DNA from: Spirillospora albida
GTDB lineage: Bacteria; Actinomycetota; Actinomycetes; Streptosporangiales; Streptosporangiaceae
Length of the DNA stretch: 64,000 bases
Direction: 5' to 3'
Assembly (NCBI RefSeq): GCF_000718255.1
Contig: NZ_JOFJ01000024.1
Coordinates: forward strand, 13,962 to 77,961
Positions 28,482-38,164 of the stretch are shown piece by piece. The position numbers and the translations under genes are program-made. Numbering within the stretch: position 1 is the first letter of the stretch; the number at the start of each line of letters is the position of its first letter. The notes under the pieces were generated by a model. It was not told the DNA's origin. It made no database searches and saw nothing but the letters and a program-made list of their open reading frames with translations.

Positions 28482-29821
28482 CCGAGCGAGGACCGGACGA
28501 CGCCGGCGAGGCGCTCGGCCACCCCCTGCGCCTGGACGTGGGACGCCGCCTCGACCATCACGCGGACCATCGGCTCCGTGCCGCTCGGCCGGATCAGGAC
28601 GCGGCCGGTGTCGCCGAGCTCCGCCTCCGCCTCCGCCACGGCCGCCGCGAGCTCCGGCGACGACTTCGCGCGCGACTTGTCGACGCCCTTCACGTTGATG
28701 AGGACCTGCGGAAGCCGCGTCATCGCCTTCGCCAGCTCGTCCAGCGAACAGCCCCGCCGGACGATCGCCGCGAGCAGGTGCAGACCGGTCAGCACGCCGT
28801 CACCGGTGGTCGCGTGGTCCAGCATGATCACGTGGCCGGACTGCTCGCCGCCGAAGCCGAACCCGCCCTCCTTCATCGCCTCCAGGACGTACCGGTCGCC
28901 CACCGCGGTCTCCACCACGGTGATCCCGGCCTCCTGCATGGCGAGCTTGAACCCCAGGTTCGACATCACGGTCGCCACCACCGTGTCGGCGGCCAGCGCG
29001 CCCGCCTCCTTCAGCTCCAGCGCCAGGACCGCCATGATCTGGTCGCCGTCCACGACCTCGCCCGACCCCGTCACCGCCAGGCAGCGGTCGGCGTCGCCGT
29101 CGTTCGCGATGCCCGCGTCCGCGCCGTGCTCCCGGACCGCCGCGACCAGCGCGTCCAGATGCGTCGAACCGCAGCCCGCGTTGATGTTCAGCCCGTCCGG
29201 CGCCGTCCCGATCGAGATGACCTCCGCGCCCGCGCGGCGCAGCGCCTCCGGCGCCACCTCCGCCGACGCGCCGTTCGCGCAGTCCACGACGACGCGCAGC
29301 CCGTCCAGCGACACCGGCAGCGTCGACAGCAGATGCGCCACGTACTGCTCGACGGCGCCGTGCGCCTCCCGGACCCGGCCGACGCCCGCGCCCGTCGGCG
29401 GCTCCCACGCCTCCCCCAGCCGCGCCTCGATCCGGTCCTCGATCTCGTCCGGCAGCTTGTACCCGCTGCGGTCGAAGAACTTGATCCCGTTGTCGGGGGC
29501 CGGGTTGTGCGACGCCGACAGCATCGCGCCGAGGTCGGCGTCCAGCGTGTGCGTGAGGTACGCGACCGCCGGGGTCGGCAGCACCCCGAGCCGTAGGACG
29601 TCCACGCCCGCGCTCGCGAGGCCCGCCACGACCGCCGCCTCCAGGAACTCCCCGGACGCCCGCGGGTCGCGGCCCACCACCGCCAGCGGACGGTGCCCCT
29701 TGAACGCGCCCTCCTCGGCCAGGACCCGCGCCGCCGCGACCGACAGGTCCATGGCGAGCGGAGCGGTCAGATCGCGGTTGGCGAGCCCGCGCACGCCATC
29801 GGTCCCGAACAGACGTCCCAC
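28478..29821 (-). CDS. glmM: Phosphoglucosamine mutase
   Basis: This 447-residue enzyme converts glucosamine-6-phosphate to glucosamine-1-phosphate, the step after GlmS. The phosphoserine is in [13 protein letters not shown], the metal-binding loop is DGDADR, and the phosphate-binding end is [12 protein letters not shown]. It opens [21 protein letters not shown] at 29821 follows CCAGGAG. The stop TAG overlaps the opposite-strand HNH gene stop. Upstream lies rpsI, beyond a very strong hairpin. Confidence 0.97.
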   Translation of the reverse strand: MGRLFGTDGVRGLANRDLTAPLAMDLSVAAARVLAEEGAFKGHRPLAVVGRDPRASGEFLEAAVVAGLASAGVDVLRLGVLPTPAVAYLTHTLDADLGAMLSASHNPAPDNGIKFFDRSGYKLPDEIEDRIEARLGEAWEPPTGAGVGRVREAHGAVEQYVAHLLSTLPVSLDGLRVVVDCANGASAEVAPEALRRAGAEVISIGTAPDGLNINAGCGSTHLDALVAAVREHGADAGIANDGDADRCLAVTGSGEVVDGDQIMAVLALELKEAGALAADTVVATVMSNLGFKLAMQEAGITVVETAVGDRYVLEAMKEGGFGFGGEQSGHVIMLDHATTGDGVLTGLHLLAAIVRRGCSLDELAKAMTRLPQVLINVKGVDKSRAKSSPELAAAVAEAEAELGDTGRVLIRPSGTEPMVRVMVEAASHVQAQGVAERLAGVVRSSLG

Positions 29822-30005
29822 AGTTCAACTCCTGGAAAACGACGAAGACCGCAGAGGGGCGGGTCCCTGCGCGTGGCGCGGGCCGTCCCGTGCGGTCGAA
29901 TCTAGTGGGCGCGCGTGCCGCGCCCCAGGGTCTCGCGCCCCCGGCCGCCCGTCCCCGCGGGACACGTGCCCCGCGAACGAAGGGACCGGTGTCCCGGAAA
30001 CGCGG

Positions 30006-30048
30006 ACGAGCCGCCGCCCCCGCGCCGAGGCGGGGTGCGGCGGCTCGT
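30006..30048 (-). terminator. Strong hairpin after rpsI
   Basis: ACGAGCCGCCGC (30006-30017) pairs perfectly with GCGGCGGCTCGT (30037-30048), and an inner stem CCCCGC/GCGGGG extends it. It begins 8 nt after the rpsI stop and ends or processes the rplM-rpsI transcript ahead of glmM. Confidence 0.75.
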
Positions 30049-30056
30049 GCCGACGA

Positions 30057-30575
30057 TCAACGCTTGCTGTACTGCGGCGCCTTGCGGGCCTTCTTGAGGC
30101 CGGCCTTCTTGCGCTCGGGCACCCGCGCGTCGCGGGTGAGGAACCCGGCCTTCTTCAGCGCGGGGCGGTGCTCGATGTTCGCGAACTGCAGCGCGCGGGA
30201 GATGCCGAGGCGCAGCGCACCGGCCTGGCCGGTGGTGCCGCCGCCGTTCACGCGCGCGAGCACGTCGAACTGGCCCTCCAGGCCCAGCAGGACGAACGGC
30301 TCGTTCACGATCTGCTGGTGGACCTTGTTCGGGAAGTACTGGTCCAGCGTCCGGCCGTTGATCTTCCACTGGCCGGTGCCCGGGACGATCCGGACCCGCG
30401 CGATGGCCTGCTTGCGGCGGCCGGTCCCGGCGGCCGGGCCGGTCGCGACCGGCTGGCCCAGGAACGCCTCTCCGGCGGCCTCGGGGGTCTCGGTGGTGTA
30501 CTCGGACGGCGCGTCCTCGTACGAGTCGGTCTCGACGCCCTCGGCGGGCGTCTCCGTGCCGGTGGACTGGTCCAC
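30057..30575 (-). CDS. rpsI: 30S ribosomal protein S9
   Basis: The S9 core ([20 protein letters not shown], then a basic end finishing KAPQYSKR) is complete; S9's C-terminal tail reaches the P-site tRNA. An N-terminal acidic extension of about 50 residues ([20 protein letters not shown]) precedes it, a common actinobacterial addition. I chose GTG at 30575 (172 aa) because GAGGAGA precedes it; the in-frame ATG at 30587 overlaps that ribosome site. It follows rplM on the same transcript. Confidence 0.96.
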   Translation of the reverse strand: MDQSTGTETPAEGVETDSYEDAPSEYTTETPEAAGEAFLGQPVATGPAAGTGRRKQAIARVRIVPGTGQWKINGRTLDQYFPNKVHQQIVNEPFVLLGLEGQFDVLARVNGGGTTGQAGALRLGISRALQFANIEHRPALKKAGFLTRDARVPERKKAGLKKARKAPQYSKR

Positions 30576-30703
30576 GGTTCTCCTCATCGGTCTTCTGGCC
30601 AGGGCGGCCGACCCGATCCCTCGGGTGCCCCGGCGGCCACTACTTCGGGTTCCCGCTCCGCGCCGCGGCGGTGCGGGACGCGTGCGTCACCGCACGCGCG
30701 AGG

Positions 30704-31156
30704 TCACTTCTTGATCTGGCTGATCTGGGTGATCTCGAAGGGGACGGGCTTCTGCGCCTGGTGCGGGTGCTCCGGGCCGCGGTAGACCTTCACCTTGCCG
30801 AACATCTTCCGGCCGAGGGAGTTCTTGGGCAGCATGCCCTTGATCGCCTTCTCGACGGCCCGCTCGGGGTTCTTCGCCAGCAGGTCACCGTAGGCCACCG
30901 AGCGCAGACCGCCCGGGTAGCCGGAGTGACGGTAGGCCTTCTTCTGCTCCAGCTTGCTGCCGGACAGCGCCACCTTGTCGGCGTTCACGATGACGACGAA
31001 GTCACCGGTGTCGAGGTGCGGCGCGTAGATCGGCTTGTGCTTACCCCGGAGCAGCTGCGCGACCTGACTGGCGAGACGGCCCAGCACGACATCGGTCGCG
31101 TCGATGACGTACCACTGACGCTGTACGTCAGCGGGCTTAGGGGTGTACGTGCGCAC
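30704..31156 (-). CDS. rplM: 50S ribosomal protein L13
   Basis: The 150-residue product starts [19 protein letters not shown] and has the L13 core [18 protein letters not shown] and [20 protein letters not shown] at 31156 gives the family length and has GAAGG upstream; the frame continues upstream without homology. It is first in the rplM-rpsI operon, about 180 nt downstream of a good promoter. A hairpin (30679-30698, CGCGTGCG/CGCACGCG) follows the stop. Confidence 0.97.
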   Translation of the reverse strand: MRTYTPKPADVQRQWYVIDATDVVLGRLASQVAQLLRGKHKPIYAPHLDTGDFVVIVNADKVALSGSKLEQKKAYRHSGYPGGLRSVAYGDLLAKNPERAVEKAIKGMLPKNSLGRKMFGKVKVYRGPEHPHQAQKPVPFEITQISQIKK

Positions 31157-31476
31157 GGTCGTGGCCTTCGTTTCTCGTCGACTTCTCAGCGGATATCCCG
31201 CTCGCGCCGATCGATGTTCACAATCCGACCTGGCGCTCCGGGAGGCCGGGGCCCGAGCGTGCGAGAGCACAGCGGACGCGCCGACACGTCGTTGTCATGC
31301 GTCCCCACCCGCGTGCGCGGGCATGCGGACATACAACAAACCCGCAGGATACCCATCCGCGCGGGCACGGGTCAAAACAGAACGCTGTGCGGAACGCGCG
31401 GCAGACTCCCGGCCACCGTCCAGTATGCAGCATCGCCCCTCGTGCGCCGTCCGCCGGGAGGCGGCGGGGGCCTCCG
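31157..31476. other. Divergent intergenic region between rplM and a CAP-domain gene
   Basis: This 320-bp stretch contains the rplM promoter at 31346-31375 and about 180 nt of rplM leader. No small gene is supported. No promoter for the + strand gene is convincing. Confidence 0.55.
31346..31375 (-). promoter_or_regulatory. Promoter of rplM-rpsI
   Basis: On the - strand TTGACC (31375-31370) and TATCCT (31351-31346) are separated by 18 nt. Both are close to the sigma-70 consensus and are the best match in this divergent region. Confidence 0.75.
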
Positions 31477-32529
31477 GTGGCACGGAAGGATCATTTATGG
31501 GATCTTCCGTCTCGGCCGCCCGCAGCGGTATATGGTGCGGCCGACCGGTCCACGCCGGCTCCGCCGGCCCGCACCCGGGAGCCCCCACTGTCTTCCCCCC
31601 GCAGATCCGGCCACCAGGCCGACCGCCCCGATCCCCGGCACGGCGCCCCGCGCGACGGCGCGCCCCGCCGGCCCGCCGACCCCCGATCCGGCCCGCGCCG
31701 GGCCGCGCCCCCGCGCCGGGCCGCGCCCCCGCGACGGAAGGCGGGGAAGGGCCGGCTGCGGTCCGCCACCGCCGTCGGCGCCGCGGTCGCCGCGTCCGTC
31801 CTCGCGATCGGCACGGGCGTCGCGCTCGACCGGCTCGTGCTGCCCGAACTGCGCTCCGAGCCCGCCTCCGCGGCCGGTCCCGACGCGCGCCCCGTCGGCC
31901 TCGACCCGACCGGCCCGGACGCCCTGCCCACGGGTGGGGACGGCACGGACGGCGGCGCCCCCGGCGACGGCAAGCGGGGCGCGAAGCCCCGGGGCGTCAC
32001 GGCGACCTCCGTCACCGACGCCCCGACGCCGCCGCTGAAGACGATGCGGGCGCCGTCGAGGCCGACGCCGACCCCCTCGAAGAGCTCCTCCGCCCCGTCC
32101 GGCGGCGGCGGCGCGCCCGCCCCGTCCACGCCCGCGGGCGGCGGCGGCATGTCCGCGGCCGAGGCCGCCGTCGTGTCGCTGACCAACGCCGAGCGGGCCA
32201 AGGAGGGCTGCCCGGCGCTGCGCGCGGACGCGCGGCTCACCACGGCGGCGCGCAGGCACTCCGCCGACATGGCCGCCAACAACTACTTCGACCACACGTC
32301 GCAGAACGGCGACAGCCCGTGGAAGCGCATGGAGGACGCCGGCTACCCGAGCCCCGGTGCCGAGAACATCGCCAAGGGCTACCCCACCGCAGCCGCGGTC
32401 GTGAAGGGCTGGATGAACAGCCCCGGGCACCGCGCCAACATCCTGAACTGCGGCCTGCGCGCGATCGGCGTCGGCAAGGCGGACGGGCCCGGCGGGCCGC
32501 TCTGGACGCAGAACTTCGGCTGGAAGTGA
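31477..32529 (+). CDS. CAP (SCP/PR-1) domain protein, membrane-anchored
   Basis: The C-terminal 125 residues are a CAP domain: SLTNAERAKEGCPALRADAR, ADMAANNYFDHTSQNGDSPW, GENIAKGY-type and GWMNSPGHRANILNCGLRAI. Before it come an Arg/Pro-rich cytosolic part (about 1-94), one membrane helix at about 95-115 and a Pro/Thr/Gly linker. The role of bacterial CAP proteins is mostly unknown. The start is uncertain: GTG at 31477 is in frame, but its ribosome site is distant. The best-placed ribosome site (GGAAGGA) serves an ATG at 31497 in a different frame. Confidence 0.75.
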   Translation: MARKDHLWDLPSRPPAAVYGAADRSTPAPPARTREPPLSSPRRSGHQADRPDPRHGAPRDGAPRRPADPRSGPRRAAPPRRAAPPRRKAGKGRLRSATAVGAAVAASVLAIGTGVALDRLVLPELRSEPASAAGPDARPVGLDPTGPDALPTGGDGTDGGAPGDGKRGAKPRGVTATSVTDAPTPPLKTMRAPSRPTPTPSKSSSAPSGGGGAPAPSTPAGGGGMSAAEAAVVSLTNAERAKEGCPALRADARLTTAARRHSADMAANNYFDHTSQNGDSPWKRMEDAGYPSPGAENIAKGYPTAAAVVKGWMNSPGHRANILNCGLRAIGVGKADGPGGPLWTQNFGWK

Positions 32530-32559
32530 CCATGCGAAAGGAACGGTAAGGTCCATCGC

Positions 32560-33666
32560 ATGGGTTATCCGGGCGAACAAGGCAAAACCGGCGACTGGCC
32601 CGCTCAGCCGCCGTACGAGCCGTACGGCCCCGGAGGACGGACGCCCGAGGCGGCACCGTACGGCGATGACGCGTCCCCCTTCCGGCCGCGCGGCGACGAG
32701 CCCGTCGCGGGCGGCGCACACGGCGAGCCCGGCGCCGCCTACGGCGGGGCCGGCAGCGAGCACGTGGGGGCCGGCGCCGCCTACGGCGGGACGGGCGGCG
32801 CGTACGGCGGGGCCGATGACGGCCCCTTCGACGCGGACCCCGGCGCCTACCCACCCGACCCCTACGCGGGCGACGGGTTCGGCACGGGGCCGTACGCGCG
32901 CCCCGGCGAAGGCCGCGGGAAGCCGGAACGGCGCCGCAACCTGCCGCTCATCATCGGCGCCGCCGCCGTCGCCGGGCTCGTCCTGGTCGGCGGCGGCATC
33001 GGGCTGTCCTCCATGCTCGAGGACGACCCGAAGCCGAAGAAGCCCACCGCGCAGAGCCCCAGCCCGTCCGCGAAGCCGACGACCCCCGCGACACCGTCCG
33101 TCCCGCCGCTGGAGCCGGTCAAACTCAAGAGCCGCGCCACCGACCCGAAGCCGTTGACGCTCTCGGAGGTCTTCGGCAAGAAGACCTTCAAGGCCGGCAA
33201 GCAGAAGTACGTGCGGACGGCCTGGAACGCCAAGCGCGGCTGCACCGGCATCGTCGGCGGCGCCGCGCTCGTCACCGCCCTCAAGAAGGGCTCCTGCTCG
33301 CAGGCGCTGCGCGCCACCTACGCGCTGAGCAACGGCAAGCTGATCGGCACCGTCGGCGTCCTCAACCTCAAGACCGAGGCCGCCGCCAAGCAGGCCGTCA
33401 AGGCCGCCGCCGCGAAGGACGCCTACCTCCGGGCGCTGCCCGGCACCGGCATCACGAGGACCAACGGCAAGGGCGAGGCGCTCGGCACCTCCGAGGCGCG
33501 CGGCCACTACGTCGTGATGACCTGGGTCCAGCGGCCGGACGGCAAGAAGATAGCGTCCTCCTACCACCCTGTCGTCAGCGCGTTCGGCGCGCAGCTCGTC
33601 AAGGGCAGCGACCTCGCGTTCGCGCTCGCCTACCGGGAAACCGAAGGCAAGCCCCTCCAGAAGTGA
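32560..33666 (+). CDS. Single-pass membrane protein with Gly/Tyr/Pro-rich cytosolic tail
   Basis: This 368-residue protein has a disordered N-terminus with AAYGGAG/AAYGGTG/AYGGADD repeats, then one membrane helix at about 128-150 (LPLIIGAAAVAGLVLVGGGI). A Pro/Lys linker leads to an extracellular domain of about 190 residues with two cysteines (KRGCTG and KKGSCSQALRATYAL). I do not recognise the domain. The next gene encodes a paralogue of the same layout. ATG at 32560 follows AAGG. It lies 30 nt after the CAP-domain gene. Confidence 0.75.
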   Translation: MGYPGEQGKTGDWPAQPPYEPYGPGGRTPEAAPYGDDASPFRPRGDEPVAGGAHGEPGAAYGGAGSEHVGAGAAYGGTGGAYGGADDGPFDADPGAYPPDPYAGDGFGTGPYARPGEGRGKPERRRNLPLIIGAAAVAGLVLVGGGIGLSSMLEDDPKPKKPTAQSPSPSAKPTTPATPSVPPLEPVKLKSRATDPKPLTLSEVFGKKTFKAGKQKYVRTAWNAKRGCTGIVGGAALVTALKKGSCSQALRATYALSNGKLIGTVGVLNLKTEAAAKQAVKAAAAKDAYLRALPGTGITRTNGKGEALGTSEARGHYVVMTWVQRPDGKKIASSYHPVVSAFGAQLVKGSDLAFALAYRETEGKPLQK

Positions 33667-33689
33667 TTCGTTGAATACCCTGGCTGCTT

Positions 33690-35087
33690 ATGTCTGGTCC
33701 TGAAGAGACCCGGGAGACCGCCCAGCAGGCGGGGACGTCGCCCGCCGCCGCGGCGCCGCCCAGCTTCGGCGGGGCGGAGACCTCGGAGGGCGCGCCGCCC
33801 ACCGGGCTGCCGACGCTGCCCCCGTTCGGCCTGGAGACCCCGTGGTGGGCGTCCGACGACCCGTCGTCCGACGAGCCGCCCGGCGACATCGCGCAGGCGG
33901 CCGACACCGCGCCGCCAGCCGAACCCGCGCCGCCCGCGGAACCGATTCCCGAGCCGGACGCCGAGCAGCCGTCCGAAGCGCCCACCGAGCAGACCAGCGA
34001 GCAGCCCGTGCCGACGAGCGAGCAGTCCACCGGAACCGAGCAGGCCGCCTTCGAGCGGGCACGGGAGGCCGAGGGGGCGTCCGCGTCGCTCGCCCCCGTG
34101 CTCGTCCCGGACGCGATCCATCCGCCCGGGTTCGTCCCGCCGACCGGCAGTGGACCGCATCCCCAGATGACCCCGGCGCAGCCGGACCCCACGCCCACCG
34201 AGGCCGCCCCCGACGCGGGCGGCACGGTGATCGCCCCGGCGTACCACGCCGAGGGCGGCCGGCCGATCGACGTCCCGCCGCCGATCGACGTCCCGCCGCC
34301 GACCGGCGGCGCCGGGCGGCCGCCCACCCCGCCGACCGCCCCCGGCACGCCGAAGACCCCCGGGAGCAGACGCCGGCCGCTGCTGATCGGCGCCGGCGCG
34401 GCCGTGGTCCTCGCCGCGGCCGGCGCGCTGTTCGCGCTGAACGGATCCGGTGAGGCGAAGGACGACACCGCCCGCCAGGCCGCCGGACGCCCCGCCGGGC
34501 AGGCCACATCGGCCGCGCCCGCGAGCCCGTCCGCCTCCGCGCCCGCGCGGCCCGCGATCCCGCCGGCCAAGCCCTCGAAGATCGACAACGAGAAGACCGA
34601 CAAGAGGGACCTCGCGTTCACCGACGTCTTCCCGAGCGAGGCGTTCCGGCTCGCCGGCCACGCCTACGTCCGCGACCGCTGGTCCATCAACCGGACGTAC
34701 CGCTACGCGGCGAACGGCGCGATGCTCGAAGCCCTCAAGCGGGAGAAGTGCCGCAAGGTCGTCCGCGCCACCTATATCGACAAGGAACGTTCTATCGCCG
34801 TCACGTCCGGCATCGCGGTGCTGCCGACCAGGGCCGCCGCGGTCGCCGTCAGCCAGGCCGGCGACCCCGCGAAGTACGAGTGGTTCCGCGGCATGGCGGG
34901 CAAGAACTCCGCCGCCATCGACCGGGCCGGCGGATACGCCAGCTCGACCGTCCGCGGCCGGTACGTGATCTACTCCTACGTCCAGTACGCCAACGGCAAG
35001 CAGGCCCAGCCGGGCGACCCCGTCATCAAGCAGGTCGCCCAGCAGTTCCTCGACTACACCGCCAAGCCCATCGACGCCCGCCGCTAG
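33690..35087 (+). CDS. Single-pass membrane protein, paralogue of the preceding gene
   Basis: This 465-residue protein has a Pro/Glu/Ala-rich cytosolic part, a near-exact repeat GRPIDVPP-PIDVPPP, one membrane helix at about 229-250 (PLLIGAGAAVVLAAAGALFAL) and an extracellular domain. That domain aligns with the preceding protein: FTDVFPSEAFRLAGHAYVRD versus LSEVFGKKTFKAGKQKYVRT, and KREKCRKVVRATY versus KKGSCSQALRATY. Function unknown. ATG at 33690 lies 23 nt after the previous stop with no visible ribosome site. Confidence 0.75.
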   Translation: MSGPEETRETAQQAGTSPAAAAPPSFGGAETSEGAPPTGLPTLPPFGLETPWWASDDPSSDEPPGDIAQAADTAPPAEPAPPAEPIPEPDAEQPSEAPTEQTSEQPVPTSEQSTGTEQAAFERAREAEGASASLAPVLVPDAIHPPGFVPPTGSGPHPQMTPAQPDPTPTEAAPDAGGTVIAPAYHAEGGRPIDVPPPIDVPPPTGGAGRPPTPPTAPGTPKTPGSRRRPLLIGAGAAVVLAAAGALFALNGSGEAKDDTARQAAGRPAGQATSAAPASPSASAPARPAIPPAKPSKIDNEKTDKRDLAFTDVFPSEAFRLAGHAYVRDRWSINRTYRYAANGAMLEALKREKCRKVVRATYIDKERSIAVTSGIAVLPTRAAAVAVSQAGDPAKYEWFRGMAGKNSAAIDRAGGYASSTVRGRYVIYSYVQYANGKQAQPGDPVIKQVAQQFLDYTAKPIDARR

Positions 35088-35174
35088 TTTTATTCAGTTC
35101 CGGCCCACTGCGCTCGCCTGGCGGCTCGCTTCGTGACCGTTCCTGGGCGAACGCGGCATCGCTTCGCGATCTTC

Positions 35175-35208
35175 CCGGTGCGGCTCGCCTCCGGCTTCGC
35201 CGCACCGG
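35175..35208. terminator. Hairpin between convergent genes
   Basis: CCGGTGCGGC (35175-35184) pairs perfectly with GCCGCACCGG (35199-35208) around a 14-nt loop. It lies in the 228-bp gap between the convergent membrane protein gene and truA. The rest of the gap is rich in GCTTCGC/CGCTTCG strings, like the nnrD-alr gap. Confidence 0.6.
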
Positions 35209-35315
35209 TCAGGTCACGCGTTCGCGCGCGGCGTTGAGGTCCCTGGGGAGCCCCACCCTACGGGGGGGTGCGGCTTCAGAGCCGGGGCTTAGGCAGGCGG
35301 AGCCGGGGCCGGGGC

Positions 35316-36179
35316 CTAGGCGGGTGGGGCCTGGACGGCGGGTGGGGCGGTCGGGCGTAGTGAGCGGACCCTCCGGGTCTCCTTCGCGCGGCGGGCCAGG
35401 CTGTCGTCGTCCGGGTAGCGGATCTCTTCCAGCGACAGCCCGTGCGCCGGGGCGACGTTCACCGCGGAGTCCCGGACCCGGGCCGACAGCACCGCGGCGG
35501 GCCACTCCACGTCCCGCCGCCCGTCCCCGACCATGAGCAGCGCACCGACCAGCGCCCGCACCATCGAATGGCAGAACGCGTCGGCCTCCACCGTCGCGTA
35601 CGCCAGGTACGGGTCGCGGTCGTCGCGCGTCCAGTCGTAGCGGAGCAGCTCCCGGATCGTCGTCGCGCCCTCCCGGCGGCGGCAGTACGCGGCGAAGTCG
35701 TGCTCGCCGACCATCAGCCGGGTCGCCTCGTTCATCCGCGCCAGGTTCAGCGGACGCGGATGCCACAGCACGTCGTGGCGCCGCAGCGGCTCCACCCCGA
35801 ACGGGTTGTCGCAAACCCGGTACGCGTAGCGGCGCGACAGGGCGGAGAACCGGGCGTCGAACCCCTCGGGCGCGATCGACACCCGCCACACCCGGACGTC
35901 GGGGGGCAGCAGGCCCGCCAGCCGGCGCGGCATCGTCCCGTTGATCGCCGAGTAGGCGACGACGGGCACGACGACGTGCGCGACCTGGCCGCGGGCGTGG
36001 ACGCCCGCGTCGGTGCGCCCGGCGACCGTGAGCATGGGCGGCGGGTCGAGCCGCAGCATCCGCGCGAGGGCGTCCTCGATGACGCCCTGCACGGTCCGCT
36101 GGTTCGGCTGCCGCGCCCAGCCCGCGAAGTCCGACCCGTCGTAGGAGATGTCGAGCCGGAGCCGTACCAGTGCGGTCAT
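35316..36179 (-). CDS. truA: tRNA pseudouridine(38-40) synthase TruA
   Basis: This 287-residue synthase modifies U38-40 in the anticodon arm. It opens [20 protein letters not shown] and has the catalytic Asp in [18 protein letters not shown]. It also shows [13 protein letters not shown] and [22 protein letters not shown] at 36179 gives the usual start; a TTG at 36203 would add eight residues. The gene follows rplQ on the - strand beyond a terminator. Confidence 0.95.
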   Translation of the reverse strand: MTALVRLRLDISYDGSDFAGWARQPNQRTVQGVIEDALARMLRLDPPPMLTVAGRTDAGVHARGQVAHVVVPVVAYSAINGTMPRRLAGLLPPDVRVWRVSIAPEGFDARFSALSRRYAYRVCDNPFGVEPLRRHDVLWHPRPLNLARMNEATRLMVGEHDFAAYCRRREGATTIRELLRYDWTRDDRDPYLAYATVEADAFCHSMVRALVGALLMVGDGRRDVEWPAAVLSARVRDSAVNVAPAHGLSLEEIRYPDDDSLARRAKETRRVRSLRPTAPPAVQAPPA

Positions 36180-36316
36180 GTCAGCGGGGGTGTCCTGTTC
36201 CAAAGCCCATCCGTTCCGCCCGATGAAGCCGAATGATCATCGGGCACTCCATCGACACGCTCCCCGGTTGATCGTCGCCCCCCAGACATGGCCATGCGAT
36301 CAAGTCTGGCAAAGAC

Positions 36317-36352
36317 GAGGCCCGCCGTCCCGGAGCGGGAGCGGCGGGCCTC
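36317..36352 (-). terminator. Terminator of the alpha operon, after rplQ
   Basis: GAGGCCCGCCG (36317-36327) pairs perfectly with CGGCGGGCCTC (36342-36352) around a 14-nt loop. On the - strand it is followed by GTCTTTG. It lies 88 nt after the rplQ stop; a smaller stem (36403-36409 with 36412-36418) comes first. Confidence 0.75.
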
Positions 36353-36439
36353 TTCATCATGTCGGCCGAAACCGTCAACGCTATGGCCAAGGGGATGGAC
36401 GACCCCGCGTGCGCGGGGAGCGCTTTCGGCCGGCGTCGC

Positions 36440-36940
36440 CTACTTGGCGTCGCCTGCGGTGTCCTCGGAGGCGGCCTCGGCGGCCGTCGTGTCCTCGGTC
36501 TTCGCCGCCTCGTCCTCGGCCGGCGCCTCGGACTTGGCGGGCTTCTCGTCGGCCTTCGGCGCCGCGGCGGTCTTGGCCGCCATCGGCTCGGTGACCAGCT
36601 CGATCACCGCCATGGGGGCCGCGTCGCCCTTACGGGGGCCGATCTTGGTGATGCGCGTGTAGCCGCCCGGCCGGGCCTCGAAGGTCGGCGCGATCTCGGT
36701 GAAGAGCGTGTGGACGACGCCCTTGTCGCGGATCGTCTGGGCCACGAGGCGACGGTTGTGCAGGTCGCCGCGCTTGGCCTTCGTGATCAGCTTCTCCGCC
36801 AGCGGACGGAGCCGGCGGGCCTTCGCCTCGGTGGTGGTGATCCGGCCGTGCTCGAACAGCGCGGTGGCCAGGTTCGCCAGGATCAGCTTCTGGTGCGCCG
36901 CGGAGCCGCCGAGGCGGGCGCCCTTGGTGGGCTGAGGCAT
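36440..36940 (-). CDS. rplQ: 50S ribosomal protein L17
   Basis: The L17 core is complete: [40 protein letters not shown] and [21 protein letters not shown] tail of about 45 residues rich in Ala, Lys and Glu ([16 protein letters not shown]) extends it to 166 residues, common in actinobacteria. ATG at 36940 follows GGAAGGAAG. It is the last gene of the alpha operon, 95 nt after rpoA. Confidence 0.97.
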   Translation of the reverse strand: MPQPTKGARLGGSAAHQKLILANLATALFEHGRITTTEAKARRLRPLAEKLITKAKRGDLHNRRLVAQTIRDKGVVHTLFTEIAPTFEARPGGYTRITKIGPRKGDAAPMAVIELVTEPMAAKTAAAPKADEKPAKSEAPAEDEAAKTEDTTAAEAASEDTAGDAK

Positions 36941-37035
36941 GCTGCTTCCTTCCTGCACCGGCCGTACCAGGTACCGGTGTCAGCTGGTTCCGGAACGGCC
37001 GGGGAACGCGCCCCCGGCCGTCCGGACTCGGGTTT

Positions 37036-38049
37036 CTAGTACTGCTCGGTCTCGGCGTAGCTCTGGTCGTCGTCGCTGTAGGCGTCGGCCGCCGCGCTCG
37101 GGTCGAACCCGGGCGGGGAGTCCTTCAGCGACAGGCCCATGTCGTTGAGCTTCTGCTTGACCTCTTCGATCGACTTCGCGCCGAAGTTGCGGATGTCGAG
37201 CAGGTCCTGCTCGCTGCGGGCCACGAGCTCGCCCACGGAGTGGATGCCCTCGCGCTTCAGGCAGTTGTAGGAGCGGACCGTGAGGTTCAGCTCCTCGATC
37301 GGCAGAGCCAGGTCCGCGGCGAGCGCGGCGTCCGTCGGGGACGGGCCCATGTCGATGCCCTCGGCCTCGACGTTGAGCTCCCGGGCCAGGCCGAACAGCT
37401 CGACGAGGGTCTTGCCGGCGGACGCGACCGCGTCGCGCGGCAGCATCGAGTGCTTGGTCTCGACGTCCACGATCAGGCGGTCGAAGTCGGTGCGCTGCTC
37501 GACTCGGGTCGCCTCGACCTTGTACGTGACCTTCAGCACCGGGGAGTAGATGGAGTCGATCGGGATCCGGCCGATCTCCTGCCCCGGCTGCTTGTTCTGG
37601 GCGGCGGAGACGTAGCCGCGGCCGCGCTCGACCGTCAGCTCCATCTCCAGCTTGGCCTTGTTGTTCAGCGTGGCGATGCGCAGGTCGGGGTTGTGGACCT
37701 CGACACCGGCCGGCGGCGCGATGTCGGCCGCCGTCACCTCGCCCGGGCCCTGCTTGCGCAGGTACATGACCACGGGCTCGTCGTGCTCGGACGAGACGAC
37801 GAGCTCCTTGAGGTTCAAGATGACGTCGGTGACGTCCTCCTTGACCCCGGGCACGGTGGAGAACTCGTGCAGGACGCCCTCGATCCGGATGCTGGTGACG
37901 GCCGAACCGGGGATCGAGGAGAGCAGGGTACGACGCAGCGAGTTGCCGATCGTGTAGCCGAAGCCCGGCTCCAGCGGCTCGATGGTGAACCGGGACCGGT
38001 ACTCGTCGACCTGCTCTTCGGTGAGAGTCGGACGCTGAGCGATGAGCAT
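37036..38049 (-). CDS. rpoA: DNA-directed RNA polymerase subunit alpha
   Basis: The 337-residue subunit has the N-terminal dimerisation domain ([20 protein letters not shown]) and the C-terminal helix-hairpin-helix domain ([19 protein letters not shown]) that contacts UP elements and activators. It nucleates RNA polymerase assembly. ATG at 38049 follows GAAGAAGG. A hairpin separates it from rpsD. Confidence 0.98.
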   Translation of the reverse strand: MLIAQRPTLTEEQVDEYRSRFTIEPLEPGFGYTIGNSLRRTLLSSIPGSAVTSIRIEGVLHEFSTVPGVKEDVTDVILNLKELVVSSEHDEPVVMYLRKQGPGEVTAADIAPPAGVEVHNPDLRIATLNNKAKLEMELTVERGRGYVSAAQNKQPGQEIGRIPIDSIYSPVLKVTYKVEATRVEQRTDFDRLIVDVETKHSMLPRDAVASAGKTLVELFGLARELNVEAEGIDMGPSPTDAALAADLALPIEELNLTVRSYNCLKREGIHSVGELVARSEQDLLDIRNFGAKSIEEVKQKLNDMGLSLKDSPPGFDPSAAADAYSDDDQSYAETEQY

Positions 38050-38111
38050 GGTTTCGCCTTCTTCCCGCGGTGCCCGCTATTTGACGACCGCGTTCTGGAG
38101 TGTTCCCCGTC

Positions 38112-38152
38112 CCGCCGGGATCCCACGGGAAAGACCCGCGGAATCCCGGCGG
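38112..38152 (-). other. Hairpin between rpsD and rpoA
   Basis: CCGCCGGGAT (38112-38121) pairs perfectly with ATCCCGGCGG (38143-38152) around a 21-nt loop that can fold further. It lies 13 nt after the rpsD stop and about 60 nt before rpoA, so it may tune the ratio of rpoA to ribosomal proteins or be a processing site. Confidence 0.55.
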
Positions 38153-38164
38153 ACGGGACGAGCC

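Noticed and set aside
31497..32549. Open frame from ATG 31497 as a real protein instead of the CAP-domain frame
   Set aside because: Although its ribosome site is good, the downstream sequence is Arg/Pro/Gly shadow and overlaps the unmistakable CAP domain in another frame.
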